From the NCBI GenBank assembly GCA_041308645.1, contig JBFZBC010000011.1:1-14799 (forward strand): DNA of 14,799 bases, given 5' to 3'. Source of the DNA: CAIJXO01 sp041308645. Its GTDB lineage: Bacteria > Patescibacteriota > Minisyncoccia > Phycocordibacterales > GWA1-40-21. Below the pieces are notes generated by a model. That model was not told where the DNA came from. It saw only the letters and a list, made by a program, of their open reading frames with translations, and made no database searches. Made by a program: the position numbers and the translations under genes. Shown here in pieces: positions 5,598-11,514 of the stretch; within the stretch, counting starts at the first letter, position 1, and every line of letters begins with the position of its first letter.

Positions 5598-6047
5598 CTT
5601 CCGTATTGACTGACTGCTTTTAGTCGCAAGACTAGGGGAGGAAAGTCCGAACATTTCCATATTAGAAATAGTGTGGAGCCGGGTAGCGGGTAACGCCCGT
5701 CTGAAGCAATTCAAGAGGTGACTACAGAAACGTCCTAAGCGAAAGCGAAGGAATTCCCTAGGGAATACTTTTATCGAAAGGTAAAAATGCAACGAACAAA
5801 TCCTTACTCGAATGCAAGGCCGTGCGCCAATTTTGTCCACCTTAGGTGGTTACAAAATTTAGCGCTCTGAGTAAAAAAACGAAGAGATCTTCGTAAAAAC
5901 TTAGGACGCTCAATCTAGCAAACCGCTTGTGGCGGGCAAGATTGGCGAGTGCCGCTTGAGTCCTGAGGTAACGAAGGACCCAGATAAATGGTCAGTCATG
6001 ATAGGTAAAACTATCAAGACAGAATTCGGCTTATAGATACGAAAGTG
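5598..6047 (+). ncRNA. rnpB: RNase P RNA (bacterial class A-like, unusual architecture)
   Basis: About 450 nt; the catalytic RNA that trims 5' leaders from pre-tRNAs. The conserved core is clear: GAGGAAAGTCCGAACA near 5637-5652, GGTAACGCC near 5688-5696, CTACAGAAACG near 5722-5732, CTTGAGTCC near 5956-5964, CAGATAAATGGTCAGTC near 5981-5997 and ACAGAATTCGGCTTAT near 6019-6034. P1 forms between 5598-5607 and 6036-6045 (9 of 10 pairs). The usual GGTAAGAGCGCACC element of the P11/P12 region is not recognisable. Instead a hairpin TTTTATC-GAAA-GGTAAAA occupies the area, followed by GAATGCAAGGCC. After it the P15-P18 region carries extra long hairpins, including AATTTTGT/ACAAAATT closed by GCGC. The protein gene rnpA is not in the window. 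Confidence 0.95.
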
Positions 6048-6051
6048 AAAT

Positions 6052-6082
6052 GCAAAATCGCTCCCCGAAGGAGCGATTTTGC
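6052..6082 (+). terminator. Terminator of rnpB
   Basis: A perfect 13-bp stem, GCAAAATCGCTCC (6052-6064) with its complement (6070-6082), and a 5-base loop CCGAA, starting 4 bases after the RNase P RNA. The downstream T-run is short and interrupted (TTTGCTAATTT), so termination efficiency is uncertain, but the hairpin is strong. Confidence 0.75.
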
Positions 6083-6083
6083 T

Positions 6084-6111
6084 TTGCTAATTTCTATTTA
6101 AACAGTATAAT
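6084..6111 (+). promoter_or_regulatory. Promoter for the small ORF and murJ
   Basis: TTGCTA (6084-6089), a 16-bp spacer, then a consensus TATAAT (6106-6111). Predicted start near 6118, about 30 bases before the small ORF at 6148. Confidence 0.5.
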
Positions 6112-6147
6112 TCAAGCAGAAGTTTAATTTTATTAGTTAATTATATT

Positions 6148-6261
6148 ATGAATGAAAAAGAACAATTAAATCAAGATGTTATTATTGACAGACCGGCTAG
6201 TACTCGTGATTTAAATGATGTAATAATTGAGATTAGTAATTTAATAAGTAATATTGAGTAA
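6148..6261 (+). CDS. Small hypothetical protein, 37 aa
   Basis: Reads MNEKEQLNQDVIIDRP through to a C-terminal LISNIE, then TAA. Mostly polar and acidic, with an amphipathic-looking C-terminal half (DLNDVIIEISNLI) and no membrane segment or cysteine. I do not recognise it. In its favour are a consensus promoter 37 bp upstream, the same strand as murJ, and codon use like the neighbours. Against it are its short length and lack of a Shine-Dalgarno. It ends 44 bp before murJ, so it could be a small cotranscribed protein or a translated leader. Confidence 0.4.
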   Translation: MNEKEQLNQDVIIDRPASTRDLNDVIIEISNLISNIE

Positions 6262-6305
6262 ATATAGCTCAGAAATTTTTATTAAGTAAAAAACTTTAAG
6301 AGGAA

Positions 6306-7985
6306 ATGGTTAAGAGGATATTATATTTCTTTAATAAGGAAATTAATGGTTTACATGAAGCCGCTTATTTACTTGGTTTTTTTGCTTTGATGTCACAATT
6401 ATTAGCTTTAGTTAGAGATAGATTAATGGCGGCCACCTTCGGGGCAGGACATGAACTTGATCTTTATTATTCCGCCTTTAGGATCCCTGATTTTATTTTT
6501 GTGACGGTGGCTTCACTTGTGGCTATTTCTGTTTTAGTTCCTTTTATTATTGAAAAAGTTAATATCGGGGTAGATGAGAGTAAAAAGTTTATTAATAATG
6601 TTTTTTCTTTTTTTTTCCTCTTTATATTTACAATTAGTTTTATCACTTTTTGTTTCGTGCCATATTTGATTCCTCTGATATTTAGAGGTTTTGCACCAAC
6701 GGATTTCCCCGAACTCATTATTCTTACTAGGATTCTTTTATTGTCACCAATTTTACTTGGGCTCTCTAATTTCTTTGGTAGCATTACTCAGGTTTATAGA
6801 CGTTTTTTAATTTATTCTCTTAGTCCTTTGATATATAATTTTGGAATAATTTTAGGTATTGTCTTTTTATATCCAATATTTGGTTTAAAAGGAGTAGTTT
6901 ACGGAGTAGTATTAGGAGCCTTAATGCACTTATTAATTCAGATTCCATTTGTTATTAAGCAGGGGATGTTCCCTAAGTTTATATTTTCTTCTCTAGATTT
7001 TTCTGAGATTAAAAAAGTAATGTCACTTTCAATACCTAGGACTTTTACTTTGGGTATTATTCAAATCACTACAATTTTTTTAATTGCAATGGCAACGTTC
7101 ATGAAAAATGGTTCTGTGGCGGTTTTTAGTCTTTCATTTAATTTGCAGTCTGTACCACTTGCTATTATTGGTGTGAGTTATTCTATTGCCGCTTTTCCCA
7201 CTTTAGCCAAACATTTTACTCGTGGAGATAGAGAAAATTTTTTAACAGAAATTATTACCTCTGCTCGGCATATTATTTTCTGGTCGATCCCTATCAGTGT
7301 TATGTTTGTTGTTTTACGAGCTCAGGTCGTCCGTACTATTTTAGGAGTGGGTGAATTTAGTTGGTCAAATACCCGTCTTACTGCTGCTGCCTTTGCCCTA
7401 TTTTCTTTGTCTGTGGTAGCCCAAAGTCTTATTTTACTTTTTGTTCGAGGTTATTATGCTATGGGTAACACAAAGAAACCTCTGATAATTGGTAGCATCT
7501 CTGGAGCTCTTATTATTATTTTTTCATTTATTTTTGTAAAGATTTTTGAGTCATATGTTACTTTCCAATATTTTATTGAATCTCTTTTTAGGGTTAGTGA
7601 TATTTCCGGTACATCGGTATTAATGTTACCACTTGGTTATACTTTAGCAGTATTTATAAATTGTATTTTATTGTGGATTTGCTTCAACCGAGAATTTGTG
7701 GGTTTTACTTTAGTCTTAAGAAAAACTATTTTTGATAGTTTTTCTGCATCCGTAATAGCTGGAAGTGTATCATATCTCGGGCTAAATATTTTTGTAAATT
7801 ATTTTGATATTAACACTGTGATTGGTATTTTTATGCAGGGATTTTTGGCAGGAATTCTGGGTATTGTTGCGGGTATGTTTATTCTCAAATTATTAAATAA
7901 TAGGGAAATTAGAGAAATCTGGACCACTCTTCATCACAAGATTTGGAAAGCTAAACCTCTCCCAGCCGAAATTTCCGAGATTTAA
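6306..7985 (+). CDS. murJ: Lipid II flippase MurJ
   Basis: 559 aa polytopic membrane protein of the MviN/MurJ (MOP) family, slightly longer than the typical 510-530 aa. Moves lipid II from the inner to the outer face of the cytoplasmic membrane for peptidoglycan synthesis. The diagnostic N-terminal stretch is present: ALVRDRLMAATFGAG (residues 34-48), then LDLYYSAFRIPDFIF (51-65), with R37, R39 and R59 in the positions of family-conserved arginines. Hydrophobic segments recur through the protein, consistent with about 14 membrane passes, and the short C-terminal tail is basic, then acidic. The start at 6306 has an AGAGGA sequence immediately upstream (short spacing). It ends 8 bp before a strong bidirectional terminator. 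It is probably transcribed from the promoter at 6084 with the small upstream ORF. Confidence 0.95.
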   Translation: MVKRILYFFNKEINGLHEAAYLLGFFALMSQLLALVRDRLMAATFGAGHELDLYYSAFRIPDFIFVTVASLVAISVLVPFIIEKVNIGVDESKKFINNVFSFFFLFIFTISFITFCFVPYLIPLIFRGFAPTDFPELIILTRILLLSPILLGLSNFFGSITQVYRRFLIYSLSPLIYNFGIILGIVFLYPIFGLKGVVYGVVLGALMHLLIQIPFVIKQGMFPKFIFSSLDFSEIKKVMSLSIPRTFTLGIIQITTIFLIAMATFMKNGSVAVFSLSFNLQSVPLAIIGVSYSIAAFPTLAKHFTRGDRENFLTEIITSARHIIFWSIPISVMFVVLRAQVVRTILGVGEFSWSNTRLTAAAFALFSLSVVAQSLILLFVRGYYAMGNTKKPLIIGSISGALIIIFSFIFVKIFESYVTFQYFIESLFRVSDISGTSVLMLPLGYTLAVFINCILLWICFNREFVGFTLVLRKTIFDSFSASVIAGSVSYLGLNIFVNYFDINTVIGIFMQGFLAGILGIVAGMFILKLLNNREIREIWTTLHHKIWKAKPLPAEISEI

Positions 7986-7993
7986 TTTAACAA

Positions 7994-8023
7994 AAAAGGC
8001 GATTTCTTTCGAAATCGCCTTTT
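7994..8023. terminator. Bidirectional terminator between murJ and the orphan membrane gene
   Basis: AAAAGGCGATTTC (7994-8006), loop TTTC, then the exact complement (8011-8023). T-runs follow on both strands: ATTTTTA on plus after 8023, and the complement of the A-run 7992-7997 on minus. It serves murJ from the left and the convergent gene ending at 8036 from the right. Confidence 0.9.
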
Positions 8024-8035
8024 ATTTTTACAGAG

Positions 8036-8446
8036 CTAATTGTGGAAATATCTAATACCAATATATATAAGAACTGAAATAACATAAAGTACAAAACCTA
8101 TTGCACTCAGAAGGGTTATATTCAGAGGCATTTTTGAATAATTACTTGTGCAAAATGAACCTCGCTCGTTATCTCTTTCATCACTTTGTTCAAGAGAGGA
8201 AAAAATTCCATTTATCAAAAATATTGCGACTAGATACATGGTACTAATATTGATTTGTGTCTTTATGCCACCATAAAGCTGAATATTGAAGAGCCATGTT
8301 ATAAAACCAAAGATGGCATAAAGATGAATCCACATCCATACCCAACCTTTTAGATATTTTTTCCAGCCACCATACCATTTGTCTTCAAGGCGGAGATTAA
8401 TGCTGCCAATTAAAGTTAGAACAAGTACAACAATTTTCATATTCAT
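8036..8446 (-). CDS. Unrecognised small membrane protein, 136 aa
   Basis: I do not recognise this family. The protein has a hydrophobic N-terminus (about residues 3-18) and then a W/K/G-rich stretch (EDKWYGGWKKYLKGW, 21-35). Three probable membrane segments follow at about 36-57, 67-84 and 108-130, with a polar, charged loop between the last two (SLEQSDERDNERGSF). It has one cysteine and no catalytic motif I can name. It is the only gene in the window with a near-perfect Shine-Dalgarno (GGAGGT, 4 bases before ATG), and is flanked by a terminator on one side and the divergent lepA on the other, so it is a single-gene unit. The different translation signal hints at a distinct origin or high expression. 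Confidence 0.75.
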   Translation of the reverse strand: MNMKIVVLVLTLIGSINLRLEDKWYGGWKKYLKGWVWMWIHLYAIFGFITWLFNIQLYGGIKTQINISTMYLVAIFLINGIFSSLEQSDERDNERGSFCTSNYSKMPLNITLLSAIGFVLYVISVLIYIGIRYFHN

Positions 8447-8450
8447 ACAA

Positions 8451-8456
8451 ACCTCC
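8451..8456 (-). promoter_or_regulatory. Strong Shine-Dalgarno, GGAGGT
   Basis: GGAGGT, preceded by AAAA, lies 4 bases before the ATG at 8446. It fixes the start of the 136-aa gene (the second ATG, two codons later, would be too far). The other genes here lack comparable sites. Confidence 0.8.
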
Positions 8457-8514
8457 TTTTATTATGTTTAGAACTTATCTGAATTAATGCTAGCATTTTG
8501 CCAGAATATTTTCA

Positions 8515-8543
8515 ATGACTTTTTTTGTTTTTTCTGCTAATAT
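8515..8543 (+). promoter_or_regulatory. Promoter of lepA, giving an almost leaderless mRNA
   Basis: ATGACT (8515-8520), a 17-bp spacer, then TAATAT (8538-8543) preceded by TGC, an extended -10. The predicted start near 8550 is 2-4 bases from the lepA ATG at 8553, and there is no Shine-Dalgarno between them. Confidence 0.5.
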
Positions 8544-8552
8544 CAAGTTCGT

Positions 8553-10370
8553 ATGGATTTAAAACATATTAGAAACTTTAGCATAATAGCGCATATTGAT
8601 CATGGTAAGTCTACTTTGGCTGACCGGATGCTTGAAATTACCAATACAATTGAAAAAAGAAAAATGATGGAGCAGGTCCTTGATAGTATGGAACTCGAAC
8701 GTGAGAGGGGTATTACGATTAAAATGCAACCAGTCCGAATGAAACATAGGGTGGATGGGGAGGAATATATCCTTAATTTGATTGATACTCCTGGGCACAT
8801 AGACTTCTCTTATGAGGTATCCAGGGCCCTAAAGGCTGTAGAAGGCTCAATTTTGCTCGTAGATGCTACTCAGGGTGTTCAAGCACAAACATTAACCACT
8901 TTAAATATGGCCCGTGAATCTGGCCTTAAAATCATTCCTGTTATAAGTAAAATTGACTCACCCTTGGCTATGATAGATGATGTAAAAATGGAGATTATCT
9001 CACTTCTTGGAGTAGAACCAGATGAAATATTAGAGATATCTGGACGTACAGGTGAGGGGGTGGAGGAGCTTTTAGCGGAAGTAATAAAAAGAGTACCACC
9101 TCCTAAAAATGAGTTTGATGGAGACCCTACGCAGAGCCGGGCAAGTAATACTTTTCGCTCTCTTGTTTTTGATTTTCAATATTCGAATCACCGTGGAGTG
9201 ATTGTTTATGTAAGAGTGCTTAATGGCGAAGTAACAAAAAATACCTCACTTATTTTTAAAGTAGCTAATGAAAAGTTTTCTGCTTTGGAGGTTGGGATAT
9301 TTGCACCTGGGGAAACTCCAACAGAAAAACTTTCTTCTGGGGATATTGGTTATATTGTGACTGGAATAAAGGTTCCTGGTATTGCATCAGTGGGAGATAC
9401 TGTTTCATCATTAAAAGACACAAAGTCTCCTTTACACGGTTATATGTCACCAAACCCTGTGGTCTGGGCTTCTGTCTATCCAGAAAGTGCGGATGATTTT
9501 GATTTCTTGAAGCAGGCACTTGGACGACTTCGTTTGTCTGATTCTTCTTTTGTTCATGAAGAGGAAGCCTCAGGTACTTTGGGACGTGGTTTTAGATGTG
9601 GTTTTTTAGGTATGCTCCACTTAGAAATTATTATAGAAAGGTTAAAGAGAGAATTTAGTTTGAACCTCATAGTTACAAATCCAAGTATCACATATAAGGT
9701 GATTTATAAAAATGGAAAGGATGAAATGATATACTCTCCTTCACTTTTTCCTGAGGATAATACAGTTGAAAAAGTATTAGAGCCGTGGGTTAAGGTAAAA
9801 ATAATTACACCAGCAAAGTATTTAGGTGAAATAATGCAAAGTCTATATGAACATGAAGCGGTAGTGGGGGACTCGGAAGTTTTTGGTGATACAAGGACTT
9901 CAGTAAGTTTGATTATGCCACTTAGAGAATTAATGAGAAATTATTTTAATGAATTAAAAAGTTTAACTTCTGGTTATGCTTCTATTTCTTACGAGATAGG
10001 GGAGATGAAGTTGGCGGATGTTGTTAAGTTAGATATATTAGTAGCTGATGATATTGTACCAGCATTCTCACGAGTGGTAGCTAGACGCCGGGTTGATGCA
10101 GAAGCTGAAGAAGCTGTAGAGAAGCTACACAAAATCTTACCAAGGCAGATGTTCTCTTTCAAAGTTCAAGGTAGGGCAATGGGAAGGATTATTTCTTCCC
10201 GAAGTTTGTCAGGTATGAAGAAAAATGTGACCGCTCACATGTACGGAGGTGATATCACTAGAAAAATGAAACTTCGTGAGCGTCAGAAAGAAGGCAAGAA
10301 AAGAATGGCTGATCGGGGATCAGTTAATATTCCTCAAGATGTGTTCTTGAAAATGATCAAAAATGATTAA
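8553..10370 (+). CDS. lepA: Elongation factor 4 (LepA), translational GTPase
   Basis: 605 aa, the normal LepA length (about 600). A ribosome-associated GTPase implicated in back-translocation or initiation/biogenesis control. G1 is AHIDHGKST (13-21), G2 lies in RERGITIKMQP (50-60), and G3 is DTPGH (78-82). G4 reads SKID (132-135) where the family normally has NKID, and G5 is in SGRTGEG. Domains II and III follow, then the LepA-specific region and the C-terminal domain with HMYGGDITRKMKL and RQKEGKKRM. The N-terminus starts directly with MDLKHIRNFSIIAHIDHG as in other LepA proteins, so the start is secure. The Asn-to-Ser change in G4 needs only one base (AGT for AAT) and could alter guanine recognition, though Ser is tolerated in some GTPases. 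The last bases overlap a possible small antisense ORF. Confidence 0.97.
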   Translation: MDLKHIRNFSIIAHIDHGKSTLADRMLEITNTIEKRKMMEQVLDSMELERERGITIKMQPVRMKHRVDGEEYILNLIDTPGHIDFSYEVSRALKAVEGSILLVDATQGVQAQTLTTLNMARESGLKIIPVISKIDSPLAMIDDVKMEIISLLGVEPDEILEISGRTGEGVEELLAEVIKRVPPPKNEFDGDPTQSRASNTFRSLVFDFQYSNHRGVIVYVRVLNGEVTKNTSLIFKVANEKFSALEVGIFAPGETPTEKLSSGDIGYIVTGIKVPGIASVGDTVSSLKDTKSPLHGYMSPNPVVWASVYPESADDFDFLKQALGRLRLSDSSFVHEEEASGTLGRGFRCGFLGMLHLEIIIERLKREFSLNLIVTNPSITYKVIYKNGKDEMIYSPSLFPEDNTVEKVLEPWVKVKIITPAKYLGEIMQSLYEHEAVVGDSEVFGDTRTSVSLIMPLRELMRNYFNELKSLTSGYASISYEIGEMKLADVVKLDILVADDIVPAFSRVVARRRVDAEAEEAVEKLHKILPRQMFSFKVQGRAMGRIISSRSLSGMKKNVTAHMYGGDITRKMKLRERQKEGKKRMADRGSVNIPQDVFLKMIKND

Positions 10371-10477
10371 GACCAGAGGATTGGGATATATAGAGCAATC
10401 ATACTAATAGCCACAAAAATACAGATTATTGCCCAAATAACACTAACCTTTTTTTTATGTTTTCGTTCAAATAACAT
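10367..10477 (-). CDS. Possible single-pass small membrane protein, 36 aa
   Basis: Begins MLFERKHKKKVS, a strongly basic head, followed by one hydrophobic segment (VIWAIICIFVAISMIALYI) and a short tail ending ILWS before TAA. This is a classical positive-inside single-pass layout and fills the gap between lepA and the FtsB-like gene. Its stop overlaps that of lepA tail to tail. The start is divergent from the FtsB-like promoter. No Shine-Dalgarno is visible. I do not recognise a family. Length alone does not prove it is real; the composition argues in favour. Confidence 0.5.
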   Translation of the reverse strand: MLFERKHKKKVSVIWAIICIFVAISMIALYIPILWS

Positions 10478-10478
10478 T

Positions 10479-10507
10479 TTGTTTTCTTAATTATTAAGAG
10501 TTATACT
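10479..10507 (+). promoter_or_regulatory. Promoter of the FtsB-like gene, very short leader
   Basis: TTGTTT (10479-10484), a 17-bp spacer, then TATACT (10502-10507). The start would fall near 10514, about 5 bases before the ATG at 10519; no Shine-Dalgarno is possible in that leader. Confidence 0.5.
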
Positions 10508-10518
10508 ATACTCTATAT

Positions 10519-10896
10519 ATGCTTGAATTTCAAGAAAAAAGAAAACTAAGGAGATTTCTATATTCTAGGATTACCTCGGTTATTTTACTTGTTATAATTT
10601 TTTTTATTCTGAAGGGAGTTTGGGGAGTTTATGAAAAACAAAGTATAGCAAAAGAGAATTTAAAAAAAATATCTACCAATTTTAATACTTTACTGGAACG
10701 AGAGCTAATATTAACTTCAGAAATTAATAGATTAAAAACTGATATTGGTGTCGAGGAAGAAATTAGAGAAAAATATGGTTTGGTTAAACCAGGTGAGGAG
10801 GTGCTAGTTATAATAGATGATGATGAGGTTGTAGGTTCTCCCTCTATTTCATCAGGAAGTAATTTTTGGCAGAAAATAGTGGATTGGTTCAAATAA
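10519..10896 (+). CDS. FtsB/DivIC-like septum formation initiator protein
   Basis: 125 aa. A basic cytoplasmic head (EKRKLRRFLYSR) is followed by one membrane segment (about residues 19-36) and a coiled-coil (about 40-75, ERELILTSEINRLKTDIG). Next comes the family-typical block EEEIREKYGLVKPGEEVLVII (76-96, split here by position), and a variable acidic/serine tail ends in W-rich FWQKIVDWFK. This matches the bitopic FtsB/DivIC family, which joins the FtsQ-FtsL divisome subcomplex and signals septal wall synthesis. The start at 10519 gives the expected short N-terminus and sits 12 bases after a good -10 box. tRNA-Gly begins 3 bp after the stop, so readthrough from this promoter may supply that tRNA. 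Confidence 0.88.
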   Translation: MLEFQEKRKLRRFLYSRITSVILLVIIFFILKGVWGVYEKQSIAKENLKKISTNFNTLLERELILTSEINRLKTDIGVEEEIREKYGLVKPGEEVLVIIDDDEVVGSPSISSGSNFWQKIVDWFK

Positions 10897-10898
10897 AA

Positions 10899-10969
10899 GC
10901 GGATGTAGTATAGTGGTAGTACGCGTGCTTCCCAAGCATGTGGCGCGGGTCCGATTCCCGCTATCCGCA
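10899..10969 (+). tRNA. tRNA-Gly(CCC)
   Basis: 71 nt. Acceptor GCGGATG pairs with TATCCGC (one G-T pair), with discriminator A. The anticodon loop is TTCCCAA closed by CGTGC/GCATG, giving anticodon CCC. T-arm GCGGG-TCCGATT-CCCGC. CCA is not encoded. It lies 3 bp after the FtsB-like stop with no promoter of its own that I can see. Confidence 0.93.
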
Positions 10970-10970
10970 C

Positions 10971-10994
10971 ATTAAAATAATAATGTATTTTAAT
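10971..10994 (+). terminator. Hairpin after tRNA-Gly, possible weak terminator
   Basis: ATTAAAATA (10971-10979) pairs perfectly with TATTTTAAT (10986-10994) around a 6-base loop. It is A/T only and not followed by a T-run, so it may be a processing or 3'-end hairpin rather than a strong terminator. Confidence 0.35.
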
Positions 10995-11004
10995 GCAGGA
11001 TAAG

Positions 11005-11083
11005 AAAGTGCTGGGGGCGCTTTCGGTGGAAATCCAAGCACGGGTACTGCTCCTGTAAGGAGAGAGTCTGCTACCCACACTTT
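11005..11083 (+). ncRNA. Candidate compact structured RNA, cobalamin-riboswitch-like
   Basis: The element is closed by AAAGTG-(C)-TGGG (11005-11015) pairing with CCCA-CACTTT (11074-11083), followed by ATTTTTAT. Inside, CGGTGGAAATCC is followed by AAGCACGGGTACTG, a hairpin CTCCT-GTA-AGGAG (11050-11062) and AGAGTCTGCTACCC. In order these resemble the cobalamin riboswitch core (GGTG-AAATCC, GC, ACTG, then AGTC...ACC), though spacing is shorter and the upstream GGGAA and J6/3 boxes are not convincing. The downstream gene is a glutaredoxin, and the B12-dependent nrdJ is in the same window. However, an extended -10 lies between this element and the glutaredoxin, so it may be a separate small RNA. 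Part of it (11044-11065) is repeated at 1024-1045. Confidence 0.4.
11044..11065 (+). repeat. Hairpin repeat, copy inside the structured RNA
   Basis: Identical over 22 bases to the minus strand of 1024-1045, and sharing 15 of 17 core positions with 1328-1344. The core is TACTGCTCCTGTAAGGA. It lies about 75 bp after tRNA-Gly; the other two copies flank tRNA-Ser. Confidence 0.75.
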
Positions 11084-11090
11084 ATTTTTA

Positions 11091-11099
11091 TGGTAAAAT
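11091..11099 (+). promoter_or_regulatory. Extended -10 upstream of the glutaredoxin gene
   Basis: TGGTAAAAT, identical to the extended -10 at 1713-1721 of the AlkD-like unit. No good -35 is visible. If used, transcription starts near 11106 and the mRNA would exclude the structured element at 11005-11083. Confidence 0.4.
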
Positions 11100-11126
11100 A
11101 GATTAATTAATAATTAATATAAACTT

Positions 11127-11366
11127 ATGAAGGTAAAAAAAGTAACAATTTATTCTACACCAACTTGTCATTATTGTAATATTGCTAAGGATTTTTTTAA
11201 GGAGAGGGGAGTAAAATATACAGAATATAATGTCTCCACCGATTTAGAAAAAAGGAAGGAAATGGTGGAAATAAGTGGCCAAATGGGTGTACCGGTGATA
11301 GATATTGGCGGTGATATTACCGTAGGTTTTGACGAGGATATCATTACTAAATTGTTGGGTATTTAA
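11127..11366 (+). CDS. Glutaredoxin-like protein, YruB type
   Basis: 79 aa, a single thioredoxin-fold domain. The redox motif CHYC is at residues 14-17 after the first beta strand (VTIYSTPTCHYC). EISGQMGVPVIDI (48-60) carries the cis-proline P56 loop that binds the partner peptide, and VGFDEDIITKLL closes the fold. The SGQMGVPV and GFD signatures match the YruB-like glutaredoxins that are related to NrdH. Such proteins pass electrons from glutathione or thioredoxin reductase to disulfides; NrdJ's terminal C-x4-C pair is a plausible target, but this is inference. Start at 11127 follows AAACTT without a Shine-Dalgarno. tRNA-Arg follows 41 bp downstream. Confidence 0.92.
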   Translation: MKVKKVTIYSTPTCHYCNIAKDFFKERGVKYTEYNVSTDLEKRKEMVEISGQMGVPVIDIGGDITVGFDEDIITKLLGI

Positions 11367-11368
11367 TA

Positions 11369-11397
11369 TTCTTATTTAGGTTTATTTATGTTATATT
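11369..11397 (+). promoter_or_regulatory. Promoter of tRNA-Arg
   Basis: TTCTTA (11369-11374), a 17-bp spacer, then TATATT (11392-11397) preceded by TGT, an extended -10. The start would be near 11404, leaving only about 4 bases of leader. Confidence 0.5.
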
Positions 11398-11407
11398 TGG
11401 CGTTAAT

Positions 11408-11482
11408 GCCCTCATAGCTCAACGGATAGAGCAATCCCGTCCTAAGGGAGAGATGTAGGTTCAATTCCTGCTGAGGGCACCA
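11408..11482 (+). tRNA. tRNA-Arg(CCT), CCA encoded
   Basis: Acceptor GCCCTCA pairs with TGAGGGC, discriminator A, and CCA is encoded at 11480-11482, unlike the other three tRNAs here. The D-arm contains AGCTCAACGGATAGAGC. The anticodon loop GTCCTAA is closed by TCCC/GGGA, giving anticodon CCT. T-arm TAGGTTCAATTCCTG. Confidence 0.93.
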
Positions 11483-11486
11483 ACGT

Positions 11487-11510
11487 AAAAACCCGCAAAA
11501 GCGGGTTTTT
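11487..11510. terminator. Bidirectional terminator between tRNA-Arg and tRNA-Phe
   Basis: AAAAACCCGC (11487-11496), loop AAAA, GCGGGTTTTT (11501-11510). Both arms provide a T-run to the transcript on their strand, so it can end tRNA-Arg on plus and tRNA-Phe on minus. Confidence 0.9.
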
Positions 11511-11514
11511 CTAG

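Noticed and set aside
5553..5840. 95-aa minus-strand ORF
   Set aside because: It lies on the complement of the RNase P RNA gene, whose conserved blocks explain the sequence.
10629..11078. 149-aa minus-strand ORF
   Set aside because: It is antisense to the FtsB-like gene, tRNA-Gly and the structured RNA, and has no recognisable protein features.
11005..11083. SRP (4.5S) RNA
   Set aside because: The GGGGGC and AAGCA pieces are suggestive, but the conserved tip (AGG-UCC-GGAA-GGA-AGCAG) is absent.
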